Of a stretch of DNA of 55,365 bases, positions 23,116 to 31,644 are shown one piece after another. The stretch is from contig JAEXYA010000042.1 of NCBI GenBank assembly GCA_023451825.1, positions 1-55,365 on the forward strand, read 5' to 3'. Under the pieces are notes generated by a model, which saw only the letters and a program-made list of their open reading frames with translations, made no database searches and was not told the DNA's origin. Made by a program: the position numbers and the translations under genes. Position 1 is the first letter of the stretch; every line of letters starts with the position of its first letter. This DNA is from Pseudomonadota bacterium. Its GTDB lineage: Bacteria; Pseudomonadota; Alphaproteobacteria; Rhizobiales; Xanthobacteraceae.

Positions 23116-24441
23116 ATGGATGCCACAAGAAATACCGCGCCGGACGCGGTTTCGACGCCCCAAATCAAGTCACGTCTTGCGGCAATCTTGCGGGCAACCA
23201 GTGGCAATTTCCTGGAGCAGTTCGACTTCTTCCTGTTCGGCTTCTACGCCTCAGCCATCGCCAAAGCCTTCTTCCCGTCCGAGAACGAGACCGCAGCTCT
23301 GCTCAACACCTTCGGCGTATTCTGGCTCGGCGCCCTGATGCGTCCGGTCGGCGCCATCGTGCTCGGCGCCTATATCGACCAGATCGGCCGCCGGAAGGGA
23401 TTGATCGTCACTCTCGCCATCATGGCGGCAGGTACCGTCACCATCGCGCTGTGTCCGACCTATGCGAGCATAGGCGTGGCCGCGCCGATCATCGTGTTGA
23501 TCGGGCGATTGCTGCAGGGTTTTTCCGCGGGCGTCGAGCTCGGCGGTGTGTCGGTTTATCTCTCCGAGATTTCCACGCCCGGCAATCGCGGCTTCTATAC
23601 GTCGTTCCAATCGTCGAGCCAGCAGGTGGCGATCTTCGTTGCGGCGGTGATCGGTTTCGTACTGAGCGAGTTGATGCCGAAGGACGTCGTCGATGCCTGG
23701 GGCTGGCGCATTCCGTTCTTCATCGGCTGCATCATCATTCCATTCCTGTTCTTCCTGCGCCGCACGCTGGAAGAAACACCGGAATTCTTGAAGATGAAGA
23801 AGCATCCCACGGCGAGCGAAGTGTTCGCGTCCGCCGCCGCCAACTGGCGGATCGTGCTGCTCGGCATGATGCTGGCGACCATGACCACGGTGACCTTCTA
23901 TTTCGTCACCGTCTACACGCCGACCTTCGGCAAGAACGTGCTCAAGCTGACGACACAGGATGCCCTCATCGTCACCTGCCTGATCGCGGTCACCAACTTC
24001 ATCTGGAACCCCGTCGGCGGCGCGGTGTCCGATCGCATCGGCCGCAAGCCCGTGCTGCTCACCATCACCTGCCTCGCTTTCCTCACCGCCTATCCCGCGT
24101 TGAGCTGGCTGGTGAGCGCACCGACCTTCGGCAAGATGCTGGCGGTCGAGATGCTGTTCTCGTTCTATTTCGGCGTCTACAGCGGCACAATGCTGGGTGC
24201 ATTGGTCGAGATCGTCCCCTCGCATGTGCGCACAACTTGTTTTTCACTGGCCTTCGCGCTCGCCGCTGGCCTGCTCGGCACCTTCACGCCCTTTGCCTCG
24301 ACCTGGCTGATCGAACACACCGGAAACCGTGCTTCGCCCGGCTTCTGGCTGATGGCTGCAGCGGCCAGCGGTGCCATTGCTGCACTTGCGATCTACCGCA
24401 AGGGCAACGAAGCGACAGCGCCGAAACCTGTAACCGTGTGA
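23116..24441 (+). CDS. MFS transporter, metabolite:H+ symporter (citrate-type) family
   Basis: 441 aa from ATG 23116, preceded by GGGAG 8 nt upstream; a start at 23014 would add a segment without MFS character. Twelve hydrophobic segments. GNFLEQFDFFLFGFYASAIAKAFFP and GRRKGLIVTLAIMA (loop 2-3 motif) match the metabolite:H+ symporter family that includes citrate, tricarballylate and shikimate carriers; LGALMRPVGAIVLG and the second GRKPVLL motif (about residue 310) are as expected. It sits after a GcvA-like regulator and its transcript probably ends at the terminator at 24477-24514. Confidence 0.93.
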   Translation: MDATRNTAPDAVSTPQIKSRLAAILRATSGNFLEQFDFFLFGFYASAIAKAFFPSENETAALLNTFGVFWLGALMRPVGAIVLGAYIDQIGRRKGLIVTLAIMAAGTVTIALCPTYASIGVAAPIIVLIGRLLQGFSAGVELGGVSVYLSEISTPGNRGFYTSFQSSSQQVAIFVAAVIGFVLSELMPKDVVDAWGWRIPFFIGCIIIPFLFFLRRTLEETPEFLKMKKHPTASEVFASAAANWRIVLLGMMLATMTTVTFYFVTVYTPTFGKNVLKLTTQDALIVTCLIAVTNFIWNPVGGAVSDRIGRKPVLLTITCLAFLTAYPALSWLVSAPTFGKMLAVEMLFSFYFGVYSGTMLGALVEIVPSHVRTTCFSLAFALAAGLLGTFTPFASTWLIEHTGNRASPGFWLMAAAASGAIAALAIYRKGNEATAPKPVTV

Positions 24442-24476
24442 GCCACGGCGAAGTGAACGCATCAAAATTTTGACGT

Positions 24477-24514
24477 GAACGCCGGTGTGGTAAGACATCG
24501 GCGTTCTGTTTTTT
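24477..24514 (+). terminator. Rho-independent terminator directly before the MBL gene
   Basis: GAACGCCG (24477-24484) and CGGCGTTC (24499-24506) form a perfect 8-bp stem, followed by TGTTTTTT (24507-24514). The Shine-Dalgarno GGAG of the next gene begins at 24515, so the terminator and the ribosome binding site touch. It ends the MFS transcript, but any RNA starting before it would also pass through it to reach the MBL gene. Confidence 0.85.
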
Positions 24515-24524
24515 GGAGTGCCTC

Positions 24525-25463
24525 ATGCGCAGTCTTGCGATTCTCGTTGCCGGCTCGGTTCTCGCCTTCACAGCCCCCGTCTTCGCGCAGCAGACGCCCC
24601 AAGCGCCGCCACCGCCGGATTTCTCCAAGGTCGAGATCAAATCCACCGATCTCGGCGACGGCGTCTATATGCTCGAAGGCATGGGCGGCAACATGACGCT
24701 CGCCACCGCGAAGGTTGGCGCCATTCTCGTCGATAGCCAGTTTGCGCCACTGCACGACAAGATCAAGGAGGCCATTGCCAAGCTGACGCCGCAGCCGGTG
24801 AAGTATGTCGTCAACACCCACTTCCACGGTGACCACACCGGCGGTAACGAGGCCTTCGCAAAGGAAGGCGCCACCATCGTCGCGAATATCAAGGTGCGCA
24901 CCCGCCTCGCCAAAGGCACAGCGAATTTCCTGACCGGCGGCCAGAATCCACCGGCGCCGAAGGCGGCGCTGCCGACGCGGACTTTTCCGAACCGCCTCTC
25001 GCTGAGCCTGCGTGGCCGCATCGCCGATCTCCATCACGTCAAGAACGCGCATACCGACGGCGATGCTTACGTCTATTTCAAGAGCGCCAATGTGCTGGCC
25101 ACCGGCGACACATTCACCAATGGCCGCTATCCGAATATCGACGTTCTCAATGGCGGCAACATCAAGGGCATGATCGCTGCCGCCGATACCTATCTGAAAT
25201 TGATCAACACCAAGACCAAGATCGTGCCGGGCCACGGCCCGCTCGGCGACAAGGCGGCGCTCGCTGCCTATCGCGACATGCTGATCACGGCGCGCGATCG
25301 CATGGCGAAGCTGGTGAAGGACGGCAAGACCGAGGACGACGTGCAAGCCGCAAAGCCCTTTGCCGACCTCGATGCGAAATGGGCGCCGAGCGAGACCGCA
25401 GCCAAGAATTTCGTTCGAGCGGTCTATGGCTCGCTGGCACCGAAGAAGGCGGCAGCGAAGTGA
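24525..25463 (+). CDS. Exported metallo-beta-lactamase-fold hydrolase
   Basis: 312 aa from ATG 24525. Residues 1-22 are a signal peptide (MRSLAILVAGSVLAFTAPVFA-QQ). The zinc motif H-x-H-x-D-H is at 99-104 (NTHFHGDHTGG), later metal ligands are in HTDGDAYVYF, ATGDTFTNG and VPGHGPLG. This pattern fits the periplasmic MBL branch related to subclass B3/SoxH-like and quinoprotein-relay enzymes rather than a clinical beta-lactamase; the substrate is unknown. The start codon lies 10 nt after a terminator, so regulation is unusual. The stop codon overlaps the start of the next gene (TGATG), implying coupled translation. Confidence 0.9.
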   Translation: MRSLAILVAGSVLAFTAPVFAQQTPQAPPPPDFSKVEIKSTDLGDGVYMLEGMGGNMTLATAKVGAILVDSQFAPLHDKIKEAIAKLTPQPVKYVVNTHFHGDHTGGNEAFAKEGATIVANIKVRTRLAKGTANFLTGGQNPPAPKAALPTRTFPNRLSLSLRGRIADLHHVKNAHTDGDAYVYFKSANVLATGDTFTNGRYPNIDVLNGGNIKGMIAAADTYLKLINTKTKIVPGHGPLGDKAALAAYRDMLITARDRMAKLVKDGKTEDDVQAAKPFADLDAKWAPSETAAKNFVRAVYGSLAPKKAAAK

Positions 25464-25948
25464 TGAGGGATCTGCTGCCGCTCGCCGAGAAGGTCGCAAT
25501 CGAACTGATCGCGCGCAAGCAGACGATCGGGGTCGCCGAGTCCTCGACTGGTGGCTTGATCTCGGCAGCAATGCTCGCAGTGCCGGGCGCATCCGCTTAC
25601 TTCGTCGGCGGCGGCGTGATTTATACACGCGATGCACGACGCGCACTGATGGACATTCCCGACGATGCGTTTCGGGTGCCGGGGATGCGCTCGTCGTCCG
25701 AGCCTTACGCGCAACTGCTGGCGGGAACGATCCGTGAGCGACTGGGATGCGATTGGGGATTGTCGGAGACGGGCGCCAGTGGCCCGAGCGGCAATCGCTA
25801 TGGCGACGCTGCCGGGCATAGTTGCATCGCGGTTGCAGGACCGCGGAACGAGGTGATGACGCTGGAAACGGCGAGCGCCGACCGGCAGCAAAACATGCAC
25901 GTTTTCGCCCAGACGGCGCTGACGTTTCTGCTGAAGAATTTGACGTAA
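25463..25948 (+). CDS. CinA C-terminal domain protein (nicotinamide-nucleotide amidase-like)
   Basis: 161 aa, only the C-terminal CinA (PncC) domain. ATG 25463 shares its first base with the preceding stop. Visible motifs: AESSTGGLISAAMLAVPGASAYFVGGGVIYT, and later TGASGPSGNRYGDAAGHSCIAVAG, corresponding to the E-S-x-T-G-G and T-G-x-A-G-P blocks of the family. PncC deamidates nicotinamide mononucleotide in NAD recycling. Some catalytic-region positions diverge (for example SSSEPY where the family has a more conserved Ser/Ala stretch), so activity is likely but not certain. It forms a two-gene unit with the MBL protein. Confidence 0.85.
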   Translation: MRDLLPLAEKVAIELIARKQTIGVAESSTGGLISAAMLAVPGASAYFVGGGVIYTRDARRALMDIPDDAFRVPGMRSSSEPYAQLLAGTIRERLGCDWGLSETGASGPSGNRYGDAAGHSCIAVAGPRNEVMTLETASADRQQNMHVFAQTALTFLLKNLT

Positions 25949-25951
25949 GCG

Positions 25952-26033
25952 CAGGGTGGGTCGGGCACAGCGAAAACCCATCGCCATCTACGTTGGTGGT
26001 GATGGGTTTTCGCTTCGCTCGACCCATCCTACA
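25952..26033. repeat. GTAGGATGGGTCGAGCG palindromic repeat
   Basis: An 82-bp copy of the family at 19165 with the core sequence changed from GTTGAGC to GTCGAGC, including arms AAAACCCATC and GATGGGTTTT. It fills the gap between the convergent CinA-like and ABC ATPase genes and ends 3 bp before the ATPase stop. Confidence 0.85.
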
Positions 26034-26035
26034 AA

Positions 26036-27010
26036 TTATGCAACCGCGGCCGTCTCCGCCCGAATACACCGCACCACACGATCACCTTCGAGCTCCACAT
26101 TCGGCGGTGGAGCCTCCTTGCAACGATCTTGCGCGAACTTGCAACGTGGCGCGAATGAACAGCTCGTCGGGCGCTTGTCGAGCGACGGCGGCGTGCCGGG
26201 AATGGTCTCCAGCCGCTCGCCGCGCTTGGCGCCGTGCACCGTCGAAGACAGCAACCCTTTCGGATAGGGATGCACGGCCGAGCGCACGATCTGGCTCAGC
26301 GTGCCCTGCTCCACGATCTGGCCGGCATACATGACGGCGACGCGGTCGCAGATTTCGATGGCGACGCCGATGTCATGCGTCACGAAAATGATCGACATGC
26401 CGAATTCACGCTGCAACTCACGCAGCAGCAGCAGGATCTGGATCTGCACGGTGGCATCGAGCGCCGTGGTCGGCTCGTCCGCCAGCAGAATCTTCGGCTT
26501 GCAGGCAAGCGCCAAAGCGATCATCGCGCGCTGGCGCATGCCACCGGACATTTCGTGCGGATAGGCATCGAGACGCCGCTTGGCCGACGGAATGCGCACG
26601 ACTTCAAGCATTTCCAGCGCACGCTTCATGCCTTCCGCATGCGTCTTGCCCTCATGCCGCATCACGCTTTCGGCGATCTGTGCGCCGATCGTATAGACGG
26701 GATCCAGCGCCAGTGCCGGCTCCTGGAAAATCATCGAGACGCTCTGGCCGCGAAATTTAGACAGTTCGTCGTCGTCCAGGGCCAGAACGTCCTTGCCGAG
26801 TACATTGACGCTGCCGGTGATCTGCGTGCGCTTTTTCGGCAGCAGCCGCATCAGTGCGCGCAAGGTGACGCTTTTGCCCGAGCCGGACTCGCCGAGCAGT
26901 CCGAGCACCTCGCCCTGCTTGACGGAGAGGCTGAGATCATTCACCGCATAGACGGTGCGCTCGCCACTGAACGTAACATTGAGATTGCGGACGTCGATCA
27001 GATTGGTCAT
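26036..27010 (-). CDS. Peptide-type ABC transporter ATP-binding protein (OppD/DppD-like)
   Basis: 324 aa from ATG 27010; a start 15 bases upstream is possible but ATG 27010 overlaps the amidase stop (ATGA), suggesting translational coupling. Walker A is GESGSGKS (about 41-48), the signature is EMSGGMRQR, Walker B is KILLADEPTTALD, and the switch His is in FVTHDIG. The C-terminal oligopeptide-transporter extension with the four-Cys-like block CSFAPRCKFAQDRCKE is present; these cysteines can bind an iron-sulfur cluster or metal in family members. It is the last gene of the operon at 33309-26036. Confidence 0.93.
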   Translation of the reverse strand: MTNLIDVRNLNVTFSGERTVYAVNDLSLSVKQGEVLGLLGESGSGKSVTLRALMRLLPKKRTQITGSVNVLGKDVLALDDDELSKFRGQSVSMIFQEPALALDPVYTIGAQIAESVMRHEGKTHAEGMKRALEMLEVVRIPSAKRRLDAYPHEMSGGMRQRAMIALALACKPKILLADEPTTALDATVQIQILLLLRELQREFGMSIIFVTHDIGVAIEICDRVAVMYAGQIVEQGTLSQIVRSAVHPYPKGLLSSTVHGAKRGERLETIPGTPPSLDKRPTSCSFAPRCKFAQDRCKEAPPPNVELEGDRVVRCIRAETAAVA

Positions 27011-28422
27011 GGCAATTCCGGGCATTTCAGGTGGTGATCGGTCGCGCGCTGGAAGGTGGCACCGATGGTCAGCAATGCCGCTTCCTCGAAGGGACGGCCG
27101 ACAAGCTGCATGCCGACCGGCAGTTTTGCCTTGGTGAAACCAGTGGGAATCGAGAGCGCGGGAAGACCGAGATAGTTGATCGGCCGCGTGAAGCGCGTGA
27201 CGCGCTGGATCAGCGCCTCGGCACCTGGACCATTGCCGATATCGGTCTCGTCGATCCGCGGCGCCGCCATCGGCGACACCGGCGCAAGCACGGCATCGAC
27301 GCCGGTGACAGCCGCAAGATGCGCCGCCAGCGCCGGTCCGCGCCAGCGCATCGCCTCCAGATAAGCGACGCCCGTGACGGCGAGGCCGTTTTCCAGGCGC
27401 ATCAACACCTGCGGGCCATAATCCTGCCGGCGCTCGATCATCCAGCGCTTGTGCAAGGCTGCGGCTTCGGTCGCAAGGACGAGCTGCGATGCCGCCGTAA
27501 GCTGAGGCTGATTGGGCAAATCGACCTCGACGATCTTGATCCCCTCATCCTTCAGCGCCGCAATGGTGCTTTGCAGGATCGCAGCGACCTCAGGGTCGAG
27601 ATCGTCGACATAGAAGGCCTTAGGGATGCCGACGGTCATGCCTTTGGCCGAAGCCTTGGTCGCCGCCATGTAATCCGGCACCGGACGCGTGCTCGTGGTG
27701 GGATCGAGCGGATCAGCGCCGGCCATCAAGCCGGTGATCAACGCGCAGTCCTCCACCGTGCGTGCCAGAGGGCCAACAGTATCGAGCGACTGCGACAGCG
27801 GCATCGCGCCAGCGCGGCTGACGAGACCCACGGTGGTCTTGAGACCGGACACGCCGCAGAAATGCGCGGGCATGCGGATAGAGCCGCCAGTATCGGAGCC
27901 CAGCGCAGCAAAGGTCAGCCGCGCGCCGACGGCTGAGCCGGAGCCGGACGACGATCCCCCGGTGGCATGTTCGATGTGCCACGGATTGCGCACCGCGCCG
28001 TAATGCGTGTTGTGGCCGAGCGGACCGAAGGCGAATTCGACCATTTGCAGCGAACCGAGACGGACGGAGCCGGCATTCTTGAGCCGCTGCAGCGAGGTGG
28101 CCGTGGTCTTGGCCACCCAGTCCTTGCGGATCTTGGAGCCGCAGGTCACCACATGGCCTTCGTCGTAATACATGTCCTTGTGGGCCATCGGCACGCCGTG
28201 GAGCGCACCGCGGCTCTCGCCCCTGGCCAGTGCGGCATCAGCGGCATCGGCCGCGGCCAACGCACCATCGGCCTCGATGGACATATAGGCGTTGAGATGC
28301 GGCTGCCATTTGGCGACGCGATCGAGGCAGGACTGCGTGGCTTCGCGCGACGACAGTTTTTTCTCGGCGATGGCGCTGGCGACTTCGGTCAATGACAGCA
28401 ATGCGGGTTCGGTCGCGCTCAT
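27007..28422 (-). CDS. Amidase signature family enzyme (AtzE/GatA-like)
   Basis: 471 aa. The amidase signature is intact: Lys82 in MAHKDMYYDEG, Ser157 in GGSSSGSGS, and the nucleophile Ser181 in DTGGSIRMPAHFCGVSGLKTT, giving the Ser-cisSer-Lys triad. The overall sequence resembles AtzE (1-carboxybiuret hydrolase) and GatA-type amidases. Its start overlaps the upstream small AtzG-like gene by 4 bp and its stop overlaps the ATPase start by 4 bp. The immediate linkage to a peptide-type ABC importer suggests it cleaves an imported amide; the substrate is not given by sequence. No signal peptide: cytoplasmic. Confidence 0.92.
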   Translation of the reverse strand: MSATEPALLSLTEVASAIAEKKLSSREATQSCLDRVAKWQPHLNAYMSIEADGALAAADAADAALARGESRGALHGVPMAHKDMYYDEGHVVTCGSKIRKDWVAKTTATSLQRLKNAGSVRLGSLQMVEFAFGPLGHNTHYGAVRNPWHIEHATGGSSSGSGSAVGARLTFAALGSDTGGSIRMPAHFCGVSGLKTTVGLVSRAGAMPLSQSLDTVGPLARTVEDCALITGLMAGADPLDPTTSTRPVPDYMAATKASAKGMTVGIPKAFYVDDLDPEVAAILQSTIAALKDEGIKIVEVDLPNQPQLTAASQLVLATEAAALHKRWMIERRQDYGPQVLMRLENGLAVTGVAYLEAMRWRGPALAAHLAAVTGVDAVLAPVSPMAAPRIDETDIGNGPGAEALIQRVTRFTRPINYLGLPALSIPTGFTKAKLPVGMQLVGRPFEEAALLTIGATFQRATDHHLKCPELP

Positions 28423-28616
28423 TTTCCGGCCTCCCCGTTTTGCACGGCGACATAAGTGGCCGGTTCGAGATCGAAGGGCAGCGTGCCAGCAATGGCCGCA
28501 AAGTTCTCGAATGCCGGGCCCATGGAGACGGCGATGCGCTCGGCGACCTCATCGGATGCCGTCACACCGGTCACCTCCGCCAGCACCTTGATCTGCTTGG
28601 CTGTGGGCTTTGTCAT
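28419..28616 (-). CDS. Small AtzG-like amidase partner (DUF4089-type)
   Basis: 65 aa from ATG 28616. The sequence consists mainly of two predicted helices (VTASDEVAERIAVSMGPAFENFAAIAGTLPFDLEP) with the terminal L-x-x-D-x-E-P motif seen in AtzG-like (DUF4089) proteins. In the cyanuric acid pathway AtzG is a GatC-like helical subunit that stabilises the amidase AtzE. Here its stop overlaps the amidase start by 4 bp, exactly the arrangement of a two-subunit enzyme. It is 1 bp after the stop of the ATPase gene upstream. The family call is from pattern and context, not a search. Confidence 0.75.
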   Translation of the reverse strand: MTKPTAKQIKVLAEVTGVTASDEVAERIAVSMGPAFENFAAIAGTLPFDLEPATYVAVQNGEAGK

Positions 28617-28617
28617 C

Positions 28618-29682
28618 TCACTGCACTCCCGCGCTGGGCGCCTTACTGTGACCAGAACCAGGGATCGCCATGAAGCAGGCCGCCTGATGGCCGCTGGCAG
28701 AGATCTCCGTCAGCAACGGCTTGCTTTCGCCGCACATCGCCTCAGCGAAGGCACAACGCGTATGGAAACGACAGCCTGATGGCGGATCGATCGGATTGGG
28801 TGGGTCGCCGGTGATCGGCGGGACTTCGGTGCGGTTATCAGGATCGGTCGATGGCATCGCGGCGAGCAGCGCGCGCGTATAGGGGTGCGCAGGCGCATCC
28901 CAGACGTCATCCACCGGGCCGAGCTCCACCACCTCGCCGAGGTACATCACCAGCACGCGATCGGAGATGTAGCGGACCACATTGAGATCGTGGCTGATGA
29001 AGAGATAGGTCAGGCCGAATTCCCGCTTGAGATCGACCAGCAGATTGAGCACCTGTGCCTCGACCGATTTATCGAGCGCAGACACGGCTTCATCAAGAAT
29101 AACCAGGCGCGGCGACAATGCGAGCGCGCGTGCGATGTTGACGCGCTGGCGCTGGCCACCGGAGACCTCGTGCGGATAACGATTGGCAAAGGTTTCGGGC
29201 CGCAGGCCGACTTTGCCAAGCAGATCACGGGCAAGCGCCCGCGCGGCCTTGTCGGCCATACCATGCACCTTCGGGCCGAAAGCGATGGACTCTTCGATGG
29301 TCAGGCGCGGGTTCAGCGAGGCATAGCTGTCCTGAAACACCATCTGCATGCCGCGGCGCAGCTCACGCAGCGTCAATTCGCGGCCGACCATGCGGCCGTC
29401 GAAAATGATGTCGCCGGAATTGCGATCCATCAGGTGCATCAGGAGACGCGCCGTGGTGGATTTCCCGCAGCCGGATTCACCGACAATGCCGACGGTCTCG
29501 CCTTTGCCGATGGCGAAGCTGACATCGTCCACTGCGCGCACGGTCTTGCTCGGCGCGAACAGTCCACCGCGCACGGGGAAGTGCTTCGTCAGGCCTTTCA
29601 CATGCAACAAGGGCTGCATCTCGCCGCCGATGTCTTCGATCGGTTCGAGCATTTTGTCGGTGATTTCGAGCGTATCTGTCAT
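28618..29682 (-). CDS. Peptide-type ABC transporter ATP-binding protein (OppF/DppF-like)
   Basis: 354 aa. Walker A GESGCGKST, signature EVSGGQRQRVNIARAL, Walker B LVILDEAVSALD and switch His in LFISHDLN are intact, plus the C-terminal block PPSGCRFHTRCAFAEAMCGE. The N-terminal 20 residues precede the domain with a short acidic extension. Along with the OppD-like ATPase it forms the heterodimeric motor of the importer. It precedes the amidase pair rather than following the OppD gene, so the two ATPase genes are split by the enzyme cassette. Confidence 0.93.
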   Translation of the reverse strand: MTDTLEITDKMLEPIEDIGGEMQPLLHVKGLTKHFPVRGGLFAPSKTVRAVDDVSFAIGKGETVGIVGESGCGKSTTARLLMHLMDRNSGDIIFDGRMVGRELTLRELRRGMQMVFQDSYASLNPRLTIEESIAFGPKVHGMADKAARALARDLLGKVGLRPETFANRYPHEVSGGQRQRVNIARALALSPRLVILDEAVSALDKSVEAQVLNLLVDLKREFGLTYLFISHDLNVVRYISDRVLVMYLGEVVELGPVDDVWDAPAHPYTRALLAAMPSTDPDNRTEVPPITGDPPNPIDPPSGCRFHTRCAFAEAMCGESKPLLTEISASGHQAACFMAIPGSGHSKAPSAGVQ

Positions 29683-29686
29683 CGCA

Positions 29687-30574
29687 TCAATTCCGGATAT
29701 CCATGGCGCTGCGCATGCCGTCGCTCAGCAGATTGAAGCAGATCGACACGGCGAAGATCATCACGCCGGGCAATGCGGCCACCCACGGATTGACATAGAT
29801 CGCTGTGCGCAGCGTGTTCAGCATCAGACCCCATTCCGGCTCCGGCGGCTTGGTGCCGAGACCGAGGAAGGACAGGCCGGCAGCGAGGATCATCGACACC
29901 GAGATCAGGCCCGTCGCATAGACGAAGATCGAGCCGAGAACATTCCCCAGCATGTGCACGCGCATGATGGTGAATGTGTCGGCCCCCGAGGCGCGGGCGG
30001 CTTCCACGTAATCCATGTTGCGCACGCCAGTGGTGACGCTCTCGGCCACGCGCGTGATCTGCGGCACGAAGACGATGGTGAGCGAGACGATTGAATTCAC
30101 GATACCGGCGCCGAGCGCACCGGAGATCGCGATCGCCAGCAGCACCGACGGGAAGGCGTAGAACACGTCCACCGTGCGCATGATGGCGGTGTTGAGCTTG
30201 CCGCCCACATAGCCGGCGACCAGGCCCAGCGACGTGCCGATGATGAAAGCGAGGATCACAGGCAGGATGCCGATGAGCAGCGACAACCGGCCGCCATAGA
30301 TCAGGCGGGCCAGCATATCGCGACCGAGCTCGTCGGTGCCGAGTGGATAATTCGGCGTACCGATGGCGCGCAGGCGGCGGATCATCGAGCCCTGATAGGG
30401 ATCGGCGAGACCGAGATAGGGCGCGAAGATCGCGGCCAGCAGGATCAAGAGCAGGATCGCGGCACAGGCCATCGAGACCTTGTCGCGGCGGATGCGGCGG
30501 CCGACGGTCGCCCAATAACCGCGGGCTTTGTCGACGGGGGCCGCCTGCAGGGCGTTGTCGGTGAGAACGGTCAT
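29687..30574 (-). CDS. ABC transporter permease (DppC/OppC-like)
   Basis: 295 aa with about six membrane segments. The cytoplasmic N terminus leads into the first segment (MACAAILLLILLAAIFAPYLGL). Then the family motif YPLGTDELGRDMLARLIYGGRLSL, and the EAA loop YVEAARASGADTFTIMRVHMLGN that contacts the ATPases. Near the C terminus, SFLGLGTKPPEPEWGLMLN is the DppC hallmark. Adjacent to the DppB-like gene (4-bp gap) and the OppF-like gene (4-bp gap). Confidence 0.95.
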   Translation of the reverse strand: MTVLTDNALQAAPVDKARGYWATVGRRIRRDKVSMACAAILLLILLAAIFAPYLGLADPYQGSMIRRLRAIGTPNYPLGTDELGRDMLARLIYGGRLSLLIGILPVILAFIIGTSLGLVAGYVGGKLNTAIMRTVDVFYAFPSVLLAIAISGALGAGIVNSIVSLTIVFVPQITRVAESVTTGVRNMDYVEAARASGADTFTIMRVHMLGNVLGSIFVYATGLISVSMILAAGLSFLGLGTKPPEPEWGLMLNTLRTAIYVNPWVAALPGVMIFAVSICFNLLSDGMRSAMDIRN

Positions 30575-30578
30575 GGCG

Positions 30579-31532
30579 TCAGGCCCGCTTGATGCGCGGA
30601 TCGATGGACGCCTGCGCGATATCGACCAGGAGATTGAGGAAGACGAAGAACAGCGCCAGCACGAGGATCGTGCCCTGCAGCAGCGGCAGGTCGCGCTGGA
30701 AGATCGCCGAATTCAGCAGCAGACCGGAGCCCGGCCAGGAGAACACGGTCTCGATCAGGATCGAGCCGCCGAGCATGTAACCCAGCTGCAGACCCATGAC
30801 CGCGAGTGCGGTGGGCGCTGCATTTTTGATCACATGTTTGAACACCTTGAATTCCTGCAGGCCTTTGGCCCGCAAGGCTTCGACGAAATCCTGCGAGAGG
30901 ATATCGCCAGTGAGCGCGCGCACGGTGCGGGTGACGATGCCCATCGGAATGACCGACGTGGTGACGGCGGGCAGGATGAGATATTTCATATGCTCCCAGT
31001 CCCACGCCCAGGCGGCAGAACCGCCGGCACCGGCGCCGACAGCGGGCAGCCAGTTGAGCTGCACCGAGAAGATGATGACCAGCACCATGCCGAGCCAGTA
31101 ATGCGGCACGGAGACGCCGGCGATGGCGATGGAGGTGGCGACCTTGTCCACCCAAGTGTCGCGGAAGTAGCCGGCGACCAAGCCGAAGAAGAGACCAAGC
31201 GTAAAGCCGATGGCGGCGGCGAACACCGCGAGCATCACCGTGTTGCGCACGGCGTTCATCACTTCAGCAAGCACCGGCCGACCGGTGGCGATCGACGCGC
31301 CGAGATCTCCATGCAGCGCACGCCAGAGCCAGAGGCCGAACTGCACCGGCAACGGCTTGTCAAAGCCATAGGCCACGCGCAATTGCTGCGCGAGCTCCTG
31401 CGAGGCGTCGGCAGGAAGCACGGCGACCAGCGGATCGCCCGGCGTGATGTGCACAAGCAGAAAGCACACCAGCGCGACGCTGAGAATGATGGGGATCGCG
31501 TAAACGACGCGGCGCGCAGCATAGGCAAACAC
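30579..31532 (-). CDS. ABC transporter permease (DppB/OppB-like)
   Basis: 317 aa from GTG 31532, preceded by AAAGGTG; this gives the usual DppB N terminus (FAYAARRVVYAIPIILSVALVCFLLVHITPGDPL). A frame from 31640 adds residues encoded in hairpin DNA and is unlikely. Six membrane segments, the EAA loop FVEALRAKGLQEFKVFKHVIKNAAP and the end IDPRIKRA are family features. It lies 112 bp from the substrate-binding protein gene, with a strong hairpin between. Confidence 0.92.
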   Translation of the reverse strand: MFAYAARRVVYAIPIILSVALVCFLLVHITPGDPLVAVLPADASQELAQQLRVAYGFDKPLPVQFGLWLWRALHGDLGASIATGRPVLAEVMNAVRNTVMLAVFAAAIGFTLGLFFGLVAGYFRDTWVDKVATSIAIAGVSVPHYWLGMVLVIIFSVQLNWLPAVGAGAGGSAAWAWDWEHMKYLILPAVTTSVIPMGIVTRTVRALTGDILSQDFVEALRAKGLQEFKVFKHVIKNAAPTALAVMGLQLGYMLGGSILIETVFSWPGSGLLLNSAIFQRDLPLLQGTILVLALFFVFLNLLVDIAQASIDPRIKRA

Positions 31533-31606
31533 GGGACACCTTTGGGCTCTAGAATCCGACCTCTCGGCCGTCATGACCGAGACTGACCTCGGAATGACAG
31601 AGGACA

Positions 31607-31633
31607 CATCGGCTCCGCAGTGCGGAGCCGATG
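31607..31633 (-). promoter_or_regulatory. 13-bp-arm palindrome between binding-protein and permease genes
   Basis: CATCGGCTCCGCA and TGCGGAGCCGATG flank a single base, so the 27-bp element is an almost perfect palindrome. It starts 11 bp after the substrate-binding protein stop. A hairpin here would protect the 3' end of that mRNA and lower permease expression, a common arrangement in binding-protein-dependent operons. No T-tract follows, and another weaker hairpin (CCGAG/CTCGG) lies next to it. Confidence 0.55.
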
Positions 31634-31644
31634 CTTGCAACGCG

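Noticed and set aside
23034..24473. 479-codon plus-strand frame overlapping the MFS transporter
   Set aside because: Arg/His-rich shadow in a different frame; the transporter frame has membrane segments and a ribosome binding site.
24525..25463. Antibiotic-resistance beta-lactamase
   Set aside because: MBL-fold zinc motif is present, but the sequence fits generic periplasmic MBL hydrolases and there is no resistance context.
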